In this document: piece by piece, positions 1-7,515 of the stretch
How the letters are laid out: every line of letters begins with the position of its first letter
Position numbering within the stretch: position 1 is the first letter of the stretch
From: Variovorax davisae
Lineage (GTDB): Bacteria > Pseudomonadota > Gammaproteobacteria > Burkholderiales > Burkholderiaceae_C
Length of the DNA: 64,000 bases
NCBI RefSeq assembly: GCF_030316845.1
Contig: NZ_JASZYS010000013.1
Span: 124,001 to 188,000, forward strand
Reading direction: 5' to 3'
Program-made: the position numbers and the translations under genes
The notes under the pieces: generated by a model
What the model was told of the DNA's origin: nothing
Databases searched by the model: none
What the model saw: the letters and a program-made list of their open reading frames with translations, nothing else

Positions 1-1392
1 GCCGGCATCGGCCTGGCCAGTGCGGCGCTGCTGTTCGGCTTCCTGCGCTTCACCAAGCTCGGCTGGGCCGTGCGGGCGACCGCGCAGGACCGCGACGCGG
101 CGCAGCAGATGGGCGTGGACGTGAACCGGGTCAACCAGAGCGTGTTCGCGATCGCCTCCGCGCTCGGCGGCCTCTCGGGGCTGCTGGTCGGCATGTACTA
201 CAACAACATCAGCCCCGCGATGAGCTTCCAGGCGACGCTCAAGGGCGTGGTCGCGACCGTGGTCGGCGGCGTCGGCAACGTGCCGGGCGCGATCGTCGGC
301 AGCATGCTGCTGGGCCTGATCGAGAGCTATGGCGTGGCGCTGTTCGGCACGCCCTACCGCAACCTGTTCGCCTTCGCGCTGCTGCTGGTGATCCTGGTCT
401 GGAAGCCCGACGGCCTGTTCGGGCGCCGGCGCGCCTTGCCGCCCGAGCCGCTCACCGGCACCTTCATCGCGCCGAGCCGGCCCTGGCACCCGCCGCGCTG
501 GCTGCAGGCCGCGCTGTTCGCGCTGGCCGCCGTGCTGCCGCTGCTCGGGCCTTCGCCCTACCTGCTGCAGACCTTGACCAACGCGTGGCTCTATGCGGCG
601 CTGGCCCTGAGCCTCACCCTGGTCGCGGGCACCATCGGCCAGATCTCGCTCGGCCATGCGGGCCTGCTCGCGATCGGCGCCTACGCCTCTTCGCTGCTGG
701 TGCTCGACCTGCAGCTGCCGGTGGGCACCGGCATCCTGCTCGCGGGCCTGCTCACCGCGCTGATCGGCACGGCGCTGATCTTCCCGGCCTTCCGGCTGCG
801 CGGGCACTACGTGTCGATCGCCACGCTCGGCATCGGGGAGATCGTCGCCCTGACCATCCTCAACTGGGAAAGCCTCACGCGCGGACCGATCGGCGTCTCG
901 GGCATTCCGCCGCTGTCGCTGTTCGGCCGCGACGCCTCGTCGAACAACGCCTTCTACTGGGCCTCCTTCGGTGCGATGGTGCTGCTGGCGCTGCTGCAAT
1001 GGCGCCTGCTGCGCTCGCACCTGGGGCGCACCTTCCGCGCGGTGCGCGAGGACGAGGTGGCGGCGCGCGCCTACGGCGTCAGCCCGGACCGCTACAAGGC
1101 GATGGCCTTCGGCTTCGGCGGCTTCGCCGCGGGCGTGAGCGGGGCCTTCACGGCGCACCTGTATTCCTACATCAACCACGAGACCTTCACCTCGCAGATC
1201 TCCATCCTCGCGCTGACGATGGTGATCCTCGGCGGCCTCGGCAACATCAGCGGCGCACTGCTCGGCGCGGTCGCGCTGGTGAGCCTGCCCGAGCTGTTCC
1301 GCGTGACGGCCGAGTACCGCATGCTGATCTACGGCATCGCGCTGCTGCTGCTGATCCGCTTCCGCCCGCAGGGTCTGCTGGGCACCGTCTGA
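1..1392 (+). CDS. LivH-LivM fused branched-chain amino acid-type ABC permease (5' partial)
   Basis: The reading frame is open from the first base, so the N-terminus lies upstream of the window. About the first 145 codons match the C-terminal half of LivH permeases (VVGGVGNVPGA, ending near WKPDGLFGRR). After a short Pro-rich linker the chain continues as a complete LivM permease (GQISLGHAGLLAIGAY, then FRAVREDEVAARAYG, the EAA-like loop that contacts the ATPases). The two halves share one frame with no stop or restart between them, so both channel subunits are one polypeptide. It is an inner-membrane importer subunit and is followed by OsmC, LivG and LivF genes. The substrate cannot be read from the sequence; the redox neighbours suggest something other than leucine or valine. 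Confidence 0.93.
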   Translation, partial: AGIGLASAALLFGFLRFTKLGWAVRATAQDRDAAQQMGVDVNRVNQSVFAIASALGGLSGLLVGMYYNNISPAMSFQATLKGVVATVVGGVGNVPGAIVGSMLLGLIESYGVALFGTPYRNLFAFALLLVILVWKPDGLFGRRRALPPEPLTGTFIAPSRPWHPPRWLQAALFALAAVLPLLGPSPYLLQTLTNAWLYAALALSLTLVAGTIGQISLGHAGLLAIGAYASSLLVLDLQLPVGTGILLAGLLTALIGTALIFPAFRLRGHYVSIATLGIGEIVALTILNWESLTRGPIGVSGIPPLSLFGRDASSNNAFYWASFGAMVLLALLQWRLLRSHLGRTFRAVREDEVAARAYGVSPDRYKAMAFGFGGFAAGVSGAFTAHLYSYINHETFTSQISILALTMVILGGLGNISGALLGAVALVSLPELFRVTAEYRMLIYGIALLLLIRFRPQGLLGTV

Positions 1393-1418
1393 ACACCCGT
1401 CAACCAAAGGACGACCGC

Positions 1419-1988
1419 ATGAGCCATCTGAACGACTACCTGGCCGAGAAGCGCGCCGCCGTGCTGGCCCGCAATGCCGCCGTCGAGGCCGGCACCGCGC
1501 AACCGGCGCAGCTCAAGGCGCGCGTCAGCGCCGAAGGCCGCAGCGGCGTGCGCCGGCTGCGCATTCGCGACCACCAGGTCATCAGCGACAGCCCGCCCGA
1601 CTTCGCGGGCTACAACCTGGGCCCGAGCTCGCCCGAGCTGCAGCTCGGCGTGCTGGGCACCTGCGTGACGCACATCTTCCTGATCCAGGCGGCCGAGCGC
1701 CAGGTGCCGCTCGAGAGCCTCGAGGTCGAGGTGACCGGCCTCATCGACCCGCGCGCCGGCAAGCCGGGCCACGAGCAGACGCCGATCTGGCCGCACCTGA
1801 TCGGCTACACGGTGCACATCGATTCGCCGGCCTCGCGCGAGGAGATCGATGCCCTGTTCGAGGCCGTCGAGCGCAACTGCCCGATCCTGAACCTGCTGCG
1901 CCATCCGCAGACCATCCGCGCCGAGGTCCGCCTGGTCGACTCGAAGGCCAACTCGAGCGTGAAGGCAGGCGATGCCGTCGCTGCTTGA
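1419..1988 (+). CDS. OsmC family peroxiredoxin-like protein
   Basis: A 189-residue protein of the OsmC/Ohr fold, a family that reduces organic hydroperoxides with two cysteines. The candidate pair is visible: Cys82 in LGTCVTHI and Cys154 in ERNCPILN, at the spacing usual for the family. No signal peptide is seen, so it should be cytoplasmic. The ATG at 1419 follows the permease stop by 26 bases and has AAGGA upstream. Its end overlaps the LivG start by 17 bases, which places it inside the transporter operon between permease and ATPase. This suggests a role in handling the imported compound or the peroxide made by the monooxygenase encoded downstream (inference). Confidence 0.88.
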   Translation: MSHLNDYLAEKRAAVLARNAAVEAGTAQPAQLKARVSAEGRSGVRRLRIRDHQVISDSPPDFAGYNLGPSSPELQLGVLGTCVTHIFLIQAAERQVPLESLEVEVTGLIDPRAGKPGHEQTPIWPHLIGYTVHIDSPASREEIDALFEAVERNCPILNLLRHPQTIRAEVRLVDSKANSSVKAGDAVAA

Positions 1989-2838
1989 GGTCGAGGGCCT
2001 GACCCGCCGCTTCGGCGGCCTGACCGCCGTGGACGGCGTGGGCCTTCGGGTGGCGGCGGGCGAACTGGTCAGCGTGATCGGGCCCAACGGCGCGGGCAAG
2101 ACCACGCTGTTCAACCTCGTCACCGGCCTCGACCAGCCCGACGGCGGGCGCGTGCGCTTCGACGGCGTCGACATCACGGGCTGGCCCGCGCAGAAGCTCG
2201 CCCAGCACGGACTCGCGCGCACCTTCCAGCACGGGCGCGTGTTCGCCAACCTGAGCGTGCTGGACAACGTCCTGGTCGGCGCCCACACGCGCCTGCGGGC
2301 GGCGCGGCCGCGCCTGGGCGGCGTGCCCGGCGCCGCCGCGCTGGCCGAGCTCGCTCTGGCGCTGGTGCAGCCGCCCGCGGTGACGCGCGAGGAAGCGCGC
2401 CTGCGCGAGGAGGCACTGGCGATCATCGCGCTGTTCGGCGAACGCCTGGCGCCACGCATCCACCACCCGGCGCACAGCCTTTCGTACGCCAACCGGCGGC
2501 GGGTGGAGATCGCCCGCGCGCTGGCGCTGCAGCCGCGCCTGCTGCTGCTCGACGAGCCCACGGCCGGCATGAACGAGAGCGAGACCGCCGAAATGCTGGA
2601 GATCATCCGCGCGCTCAAGTCGCGCGGCCAGAGCATCCTGCTCATCGAGCACAAGCTGGACCTCGTGATGCAGCTGTCGGACCGCGTGGTGGTGCTCGAC
2701 GACGGCCGCAAGATCGCCGAGGGCCTGCCGCAGGCGGTGCGCAACGACCCGGCGGTCATTGCGGCCTACCTCGGCAACCGGCATGTCGGGCGGGCGCCGG
2801 TCGTGGCGCCGGCGGCCGAACCGGCGGTGGCGGCATGA
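1972..2838 (+). CDS. livG: ABC transporter ATP-binding protein, LivG type
   Basis: A 288-residue ATPase with Walker A GPNGAGKT near residues 37-44, a degenerate signature LSYANRRRVEIARAL, Walker B LLLLDEPTAGM and a switch histidine in LLIEHKLDLVM. The AGMN segment after Walker B is typical of LivG rather than LivF. It would pair with LivF on the cytoplasmic face of the fused permease. The start overlaps the OsmC gene by 17 bases and the stop overlaps LivF by ATGA, so translation is coupled. The C-terminus carries a short Ala/Pro/Val-rich tail of about 20 residues beyond the usual end. Confidence 0.94.
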   Translation: MPSLLEVEGLTRRFGGLTAVDGVGLRVAAGELVSVIGPNGAGKTTLFNLVTGLDQPDGGRVRFDGVDITGWPAQKLAQHGLARTFQHGRVFANLSVLDNVLVGAHTRLRAARPRLGGVPGAAALAELALALVQPPAVTREEARLREEALAIIALFGERLAPRIHHPAHSLSYANRRRVEIARALALQPRLLLLDEPTAGMNESETAEMLEIIRALKSRGQSILLIEHKLDLVMQLSDRVVVLDDGRKIAEGLPQAVRNDPAVIAAYLGNRHVGRAPVVAPAAEPAVAA

Positions 2839-3686
2839 GCGCGCTCGCGACCGTGGCCCGCACCGGCCTGGCGCCGGGCCCGGCCTGGGGCGAACCGCGC
2901 GACGAAGGGGCGCCGGCGCCTCGCGCGGGCGGGTTGCCGGCCGGCGAGCCCCAACCGCTGCTCTCGCTGCGCAAGATCAACAGCTTCTACGGCCCGGTGC
3001 AGGCCCACTTCGACCTCGACCTGGAGGTTCGACCCGGCCAGATCGTCAGCCTGCTGGGCGGCAACGCGAGCGGCAAGTCGACCACGATGAAGGTGGTGCT
3101 CGGGCTGCTCAAGCCGCGCTCGGGCGAATTGCAGTTCGAGGGCCGTTCGCTGCTCGGGCTGGCGACGCCGCAGGTGGTCCGGCGCGGCATCGGCTCGGTG
3201 CCCGAGGCGCGGCGGCTGTTCCCGGCGATGACGGTGCGCGAGAACCTGCTGATGGGCGCCTATGCGCGCAACGACCGCAAGGCGGTGGCGGAGGACCTGG
3301 CGCGCATGCTCGAGCTGTTTCCGCGCGTCGCCGAGCGCATCGAATTCCAGGCCGGCACGCTGTCGGGCGGCGAGCAGCAGATGGTGGCGATGGCGCGCGC
3401 GCTGATGGGCCGGCCCCGCCTGCTGTGCATGGACGAGCCCACCATGGGGCTGTCGCCCCTCTATGTCGACAAGGTGCTCGAACTCATCGCGCGCATCAAC
3501 CGCGAGGGGATCTCGGTCTTCATGGTCGAGCAGAACGCCAGCCTGGCGCTGCAGATCGCGCACCACGGCTACGTGCTGCAGACCGGGCGCATCGTGCTGA
3601 GCGGCCCGGCCCACCGGCTGCTGGCCGACGAGCGCATCCGCGACGCCTATCTCGGTGGCGGCGACGCCGCCCGCACCGCTTCCTGA
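2835..3686 (+). CDS. livF: ABC transporter ATP-binding protein, LivF type
   Basis: A 283-residue ATPase: Walker A GGNASGKST (LivF usually has GANGAGKT, so N-A-S replaces N-G-A), signature LSGGEQQM, Walker B LLCMDEPTMGLSP, switch region VFMVEQNASLAL. The first 40 or so residues are a Gly/Pro/Ala-rich extension before the normal beginning (LLSLRKINSFYG). A later start could remove part of it, but the ATGA overlap with livG favours this start. It completes the importer set apart from the periplasmic binding protein, which is not in the window and may lie upstream. Confidence 0.93.
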   Translation: MSALATVARTGLAPGPAWGEPRDEGAPAPRAGGLPAGEPQPLLSLRKINSFYGPVQAHFDLDLEVRPGQIVSLLGGNASGKSTTMKVVLGLLKPRSGELQFEGRSLLGLATPQVVRRGIGSVPEARRLFPAMTVRENLLMGAYARNDRKAVAEDLARMLELFPRVAERIEFQAGTLSGGEQQMVAMARALMGRPRLLCMDEPTMGLSPLYVDKVLELIARINREGISVFMVEQNASLALQIAHHGYVLQTGRIVLSGPAHRLLADERIRDAYLGGGDAARTAS

Positions 3687-3697
3687 AAGAAAGCTCC

Positions 3698-4537
3698 ATG
3701 TCCCTCTTCCTCGATCACATCGTGATCGCCGTCCACGATCTCGAGGCGGCCATCGACGACTACGCCGCGCTCGGCTTCCACGTGCTTCGCGGTGGCGAGC
3801 ACCCGGGCCGCCCGACGCACAACGCGCTGGTGGTGTTTGCCGATGGCAGCTACTTCGAACTGATCGCCTGGCGCGAGCCTGCGCCCGCGGATCGCTGGTG
3901 GCAGTTGCTCCAGCGGCGCGGCGAGGGGATCGTCGACTTCGCCCTGTTGCCAGCCGACACCGCCGCGACCGTGGCCGCCGCGGCCGGCCGGGGGCTCCGG
4001 CTGGAAGGCCCGCTCGACGGCGGACGGCTGCGGCCGGACGGCGAACGCCTTCGCTGGCAGACCGCGCGCCCCGCCACGCCCGACCTGCCTTTCCTGTGCG
4101 GCGACATCACGCCGCGCGCGCTGCGCGTGCCCGAGGGCGATGCGCGGCGGCATCCGAACGGCGCCACGGGCGTGGCGAGCCTGGCGCTCACCGTGCACGA
4201 CCTGGACGCCACGCTGGCACGCTACCGGGCCTTGCTGGGACCCGCCGCCGCGGGCGTCGGCCGCGCGGTGACGCTCGGCGGCGGGCGCGGCCGGCTGGCG
4301 TTGATCGCGCTGGCAGAGACGTCGCTGCTGCTGTGGGCCCCCGACGCGCAGCGGTCATCCGATGCCGGGGAAGCCGAGGAGGGCGCGCACGGCGATCCGC
4401 TGCAGCAGCGGCTCGCGGTGCGGGGCGAGGGGCCGCATGCGGTGGTCCTGCGCACCCGCGGCGACGCCTCGGCCCGAACGCCCGCCCTGACGCTCACGCA
4501 TGGCGCGAGCATCGAGTTCGAACAAGAGGCGGCCTGA
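3698..4537 (+). CDS. VOC superfamily (glyoxalase-like) protein
   Basis: A 279-residue protein with an N-terminal vicinal-oxygen-chelate unit (LDHIVIAVHDLEAAIDDYAA) and a second similar unit from about residue 150 (VASLALTVHDLDATLARYRA). This is the layout of Glyoxalase_3-like proteins. The conserved HNALV and FELIAW segments hold probable metal-side residues. The ATG is preceded by AAAGAAAG and lies 11 bases after livF; the gene ends 3 bases before the luciferase-like monooxygenase. The reaction is unknown. Its position suggests a step on the imported compound or its oxidation product. Confidence 0.85.
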   Translation: MSLFLDHIVIAVHDLEAAIDDYAALGFHVLRGGEHPGRPTHNALVVFADGSYFELIAWREPAPADRWWQLLQRRGEGIVDFALLPADTAATVAAAAGRGLRLEGPLDGGRLRPDGERLRWQTARPATPDLPFLCGDITPRALRVPEGDARRHPNGATGVASLALTVHDLDATLARYRALLGPAAAGVGRAVTLGGGRGRLALIALAETSLLLWAPDAQRSSDAGEAEEGAHGDPLQQRLAVRGEGPHAVVLRTRGDASARTPALTLTHGASIEFEQEAA

Positions 4538-4540
4538 GCC

Positions 4541-5607
4541 ATGTCCGATCTTTCTGCATCGGGCGCAAGCCGGGTGCCACCCAAGCGCCTGGGCTTCTTC
4601 AGCCGGCTGCTCGACGATGCGCCCGCGAGCGAGCGCTATCGCCTCGTGGCCGAGCAGATCGCGCACGCCGAGCGCTTCGGCTTCGACACCGCCTGGGTGG
4701 CGCAGCACCATTTCCACGAGGCGGAGGGCGGCCTGCCGTCGCCCTTCGTGTTCCTCGCGCACGTGGCCGCGCGGACCTCCCGGATCCGGCTCGGCACGGG
4801 GGTCGTGACGCTGCCGCTGGAGAACGCGGTGCGGGTGGCCGAGGACGCGGTGGTGTTCGACCTGCTGTCGGGCGGCCGGCTCGAGTTCGGGGTCGGCACC
4901 GGCGGCACGCCGTCGTCGTTCACGGCCTTCGGGCTGGACAGCGAAGCGCGCAACGAGGTCTTCGCCCGCCACCTGGCCGTGGTGCGCGAGGCCTGGGGCG
5001 GGCGTCCGCTGGCGGGCGGCGATCGGCTGTATCCCTTGTCGCCGGGGCTGGCCGCGCGGATCTGGCAGGCTACCTTCTCGGTCGCCGGCGGCGCCAGGGC
5101 TGGCCTGGCGGGCGACGGCCTGATGCTGTCGCGTACACAGCCGCGCCCCGAGGACCGGCCGCGGGCTGCGCTGGCCGAGTTGCAGCGCCCGATCATCGAC
5201 GCCTACCTCGAGCGGCTCCCGGCGGGGTGCGCACCGCGCATCATGGGCTCGCGCTCGGTGTTCGTGGCCGACGACCGCGAAGAGGCCTTGCGCCTGGCCG
5301 AGCAGGGCCTGCGCCAGGGCGCGGCCCGGCTCGCGATCCCGGGCCGGCCGGGGCCGCAGGCCAGCCTGCGGGAACTGATCGAGGGCTACGACGTGCACGT
5401 GGGAACGCCATCGGAGGTCATTGCCTCCCTGCAGCGGGACCGCACGCTCGACCACGTGACGGACCTGGTGTTCCAGGTGCATTCGGTGGATCCGCCGCAT
5501 TCGCTCATCCTGCGCTCGATCGAGCTGGCCGCCACCGAGGTGGCGCCGGCGCTCGGCTGGGCCCGTGCGGCGACACCGTCTTCCACCCCCTCTCATCGTT
5601 CGCATGA
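4541..5607 (+). CDS. LLM-class flavin-dependent oxidoreductase; 3' end disturbed
   Basis: A luciferase-like FMN-dependent monooxygenase: RLGFFSRLLDD start, WVAQHHFHEAEG, the family segment RIRLGTGVVTLPLENAVRVAEDAVVFD region, and a C-terminal GYDVHVGTPSEVIASL. It resembles the family named after KPN_01858, which occurs beside the CMD proteins that follow here (family recall, not a search). Read literally, the frame has no stop and runs on to 6268 through the next gene in the wrong frame. Adding one C to the C5 tract at 5586-5590 would give an end at the TGA at 5605-5607, overlapping the next ATG as ATGA. I give that end as the likely true one. Confidence 0.8.
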
Positions 5608-6268
5608 CCACCACCTTCAGACACGACACGATCGACGAATTGGCAGACGTGCAGCCGGGCAGTTTTCTCGACGGACTTCGCGCGCGCCGCCCGCAGACGC
5701 GCCGCCACAGCCAGCAGAGCCACCTGGCGCTGTTCGATCCGGTGGCACCGGCGTCGACCGAATTCACGCGGGCCGAACGATTCGCCGTCGCCGCCTTCGT
5801 CGTGGCGCTGCACCGGCAGCCGGCGCCGCTGCGCTTCTATGCCGAAAGGCAGGCGCGGGGGCGCCGTCCGGCTGGGCGGAGACGATTGCCGCCGAGGCCG
5901 CCTCCGGCGCGGCATCGGGTCCGTACGGGCGCTATCCCGACGGACCCCTGAGCGCCGAGGATGCCGACGGCCCGGCCTACCGGACCAGCGGGGAGGGCAG
6001 GGCGGTGCTCGGCGATCGCCTCTCGGCGGCGCTGGCGCATGCGCACCTGCTGGTGTTCCACCCGCGCGATGCGGGCAGGGAGGCGTTGCAGACCCTGCTC
6101 GACGCCGGTTGGTCCGCGGACGACATCGTGACCCTGTCCCAACTGGTCGCCTTCCTGGCCTACCAGCTGCGGGTGGTGGTGGGCCTGCAGGCGCTCGACG
6201 CCTCCGCTGCCCCGGCCGACCCGCTCGCCGAAACCTCCACGACCTTCCAGACCCGTCCTTCCGCATGA
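5604..6268 (+). pseudogene. CMD domain protein (Avi_7170-like), frameshifted
   Basis: The protein starts at the ATG at 5604 (MTTTFRHDTIDELADVQPG) and reads well to HRQPAPLRFYAERQA. It then continues in a different frame from GAPSGWAETIAAEA to the stop at 6268. The break sits at a G5 tract (5857-5861), and a sixth G would restore one frame of about 221 residues. The second half carries the helical CMD/AhpD-like core (LVFHPRDAGREALQTLLDAGW, LSQLVAFLAYQLRVV). No CxxC is present, so it is probably the non-catalytic partner of the next gene. It may be a consensus error rather than a dead gene. The ATGA overlap with the following gene is intact. Confidence 0.78.
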
Positions 6269-6876
6269 CCGCCACGACCCTTTCGCATCCCGCACGCACG
6301 CCGCCCGATCGCTTCACGCAGGACGAACTCGACTGGCTGCCCTGGCTGCAGCCCCTGCCGGAGGGCGCGCTGACCGATCGCCACCGCGAAGGGCTGGTCG
6401 ATGCCGCGCGCGCGAAGTCGCCTTATTTCATGCTGCTGGCGCGCGACCCCGACATCCTGGGCGCCCGCACGCGGACGGACAAGGACATCTTCTACAACCT
6501 CGACGGCGGCCTGCCGCGGGCCGAGCGCGAACTCGCGGCGGCCGCGGCCTCGCGCCACAACGGCTGCATCTACTGCGCCTCGGTGCATGCGCGCTTCGCG
6601 ACCCATTTCTCGCAGCGCGGCGCGGACGTGCAGCGGCTGCTGGACGAGGGCACGGCCACCGTGCTCGACGACCGCTGGCAGGCGATCGTCGAGGCCGCGG
6701 TGGCGTTGTCATCGACCCCGATCCATTTCGATGCGACGCACGTCGAGCGCCTCCGGGCGGTCGGCCTGGACGAGCTCGCGATCTCCGACCTGGTCCATGG
6801 GGCCGCCTTTTTCAACTGGGCGAACCGGCTGATGCTGTCGCTTGGCGAGCCCGCGTCGGCAAAGCTGCGCGTTTGA
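6265..6876 (+). CDS. Alkylhydroperoxidase/CMD domain protein (Avi_7169-like)
   Basis: A 203-residue AhpD-fold protein with the catalytic signature NGCIYCASVHARF (CxxC followed by SxxH), as in peroxidase-like carboxymuconolactone-decarboxylase relatives. The start overlaps the upstream CMD gene as ATGA. It is the last gene of the transporter operon. The combination with the non-catalytic CMD partner, the LLM monooxygenase and OsmC points to detoxification of a peroxide or reactive product formed while a sulfur- or nitrogen-containing compound is oxidised; the substrate is inference only. Confidence 0.85.
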   Translation: MTATTLSHPARTPPDRFTQDELDWLPWLQPLPEGALTDRHREGLVDAARAKSPYFMLLARDPDILGARTRTDKDIFYNLDGGLPRAERELAAAAASRHNGCIYCASVHARFATHFSQRGADVQRLLDEGTATVLDDRWQAIVEAAVALSSTPIHFDATHVERLRAVGLDELAISDLVHGAAFFNWANRLMLSLGEPASAKLRV

Positions 6877-6962
6877 AAGGGCGTGTCGCCTACGTGCCCG
6901 GGTGGTGGCCGTTCGCAAGATGGGGACTTCGACCCCATTCACACCACCCGCCAGAAGGACCC

Positions 6963-7463
6963 ATGATGACCACCACCCCCAAGCGCGCCGCGCCCGATGC
7001 CTGCAGCCTCCTCGATGCCGACCATCGAAAAGTCAAGAAGATGTTCGGCGACTACGAGACCCTCACGAAGTCGAAGGCCGCGAGCGCGGGGCAGAAGAAG
7101 CGCGACCTGGCGAACGAGATCTGCATGGAACTCACGGTGCATGCGCAGATCGAGGAGGAGATCTTCTACCCGGCGTTGCGCCAGGCCATCAAATCCACCG
7201 ATCTGCTGGACGAGGCCGAGGTCGAGCACGCGACGGTCAAGGACCTGATCGCGCAGCTGGAATCGGCGTCCGAGGTCGACGAGATGTTCGACGCCAAGGT
7301 CAAGGTGCTCGGCGAGTACATCGATCACCACGTGAAGGAAGAGCGCAACGAGATCTTCGTCAAGGCACGCGCGGCGCGCAGCCTCGACCTGGTCGCCATG
7401 CGCGAGCAGCTTGCCGCGCGCAAGGAGGAGCTGCTGGAATCGCTCACCGGCGTCACCGCCTGA
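6963..7463 (+). CDS. Hemerythrin domain-containing protein
   Basis: A 166-residue cytoplasmic protein with the diiron ligands of a hemerythrin four-helix bundle: LLDADHRKVKKMF, HAQIEEEIFYPAL, EVEHATVKDL and HHVKEERNEIF. These supply the spaced His, Glu and His residues. Such stand-alone domains bind O2, NO or iron and are linked with oxidative or nitrosative stress. Two ATGs are adjacent at 6963 and 6966, and AGAAGGA lies just upstream. The 86-base gap to the transporter operon suggests a separate promoter. Confidence 0.9.
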   Translation: MMTTTPKRAAPDACSLLDADHRKVKKMFGDYETLTKSKAASAGQKKRDLANEICMELTVHAQIEEEIFYPALRQAIKSTDLLDEAEVEHATVKDLIAQLESASEVDEMFDAKVKVLGEYIDHHVKEERNEIFVKARAARSLDLVAMREQLAARKEELLESLTGVTA

Positions 7464-7472
7464 TCAGGCGCA

Positions 7473-7515
7473 GGCAGGGGCCCTTCCAGGACTCATGGCT
7501 TCCTGGCCCCCTGCC
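7473..7515. terminator. Inverted repeat between convergent genes, possible bidirectional terminator
   Basis: GGCAGGGGCCCTTCCAGG is followed by TTCCTGGCCCCCTGCC, which can form a long GC-rich stem with a mismatch bulge. It sits where the hemerythrin gene and the AsmA gene converge and overlaps the last codons of AsmA. There is no clear T tract on either side, so the assignment is weak. Confidence 0.35.

Noticed and set aside
1329..2784. Long minus-strand open frames opposite the OsmC and livG genes
   Set aside because: They are shadows of strongly GC3-biased genes on the plus strand and show no protein family features.
4541..6268. A single 575-residue LLM-CMD fusion protein
   Set aside because: The middle third is the CMD gene read in the wrong frame, rich in Arg and Pro with no family content. 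Two missing homopolymer bases explain the long frame better.
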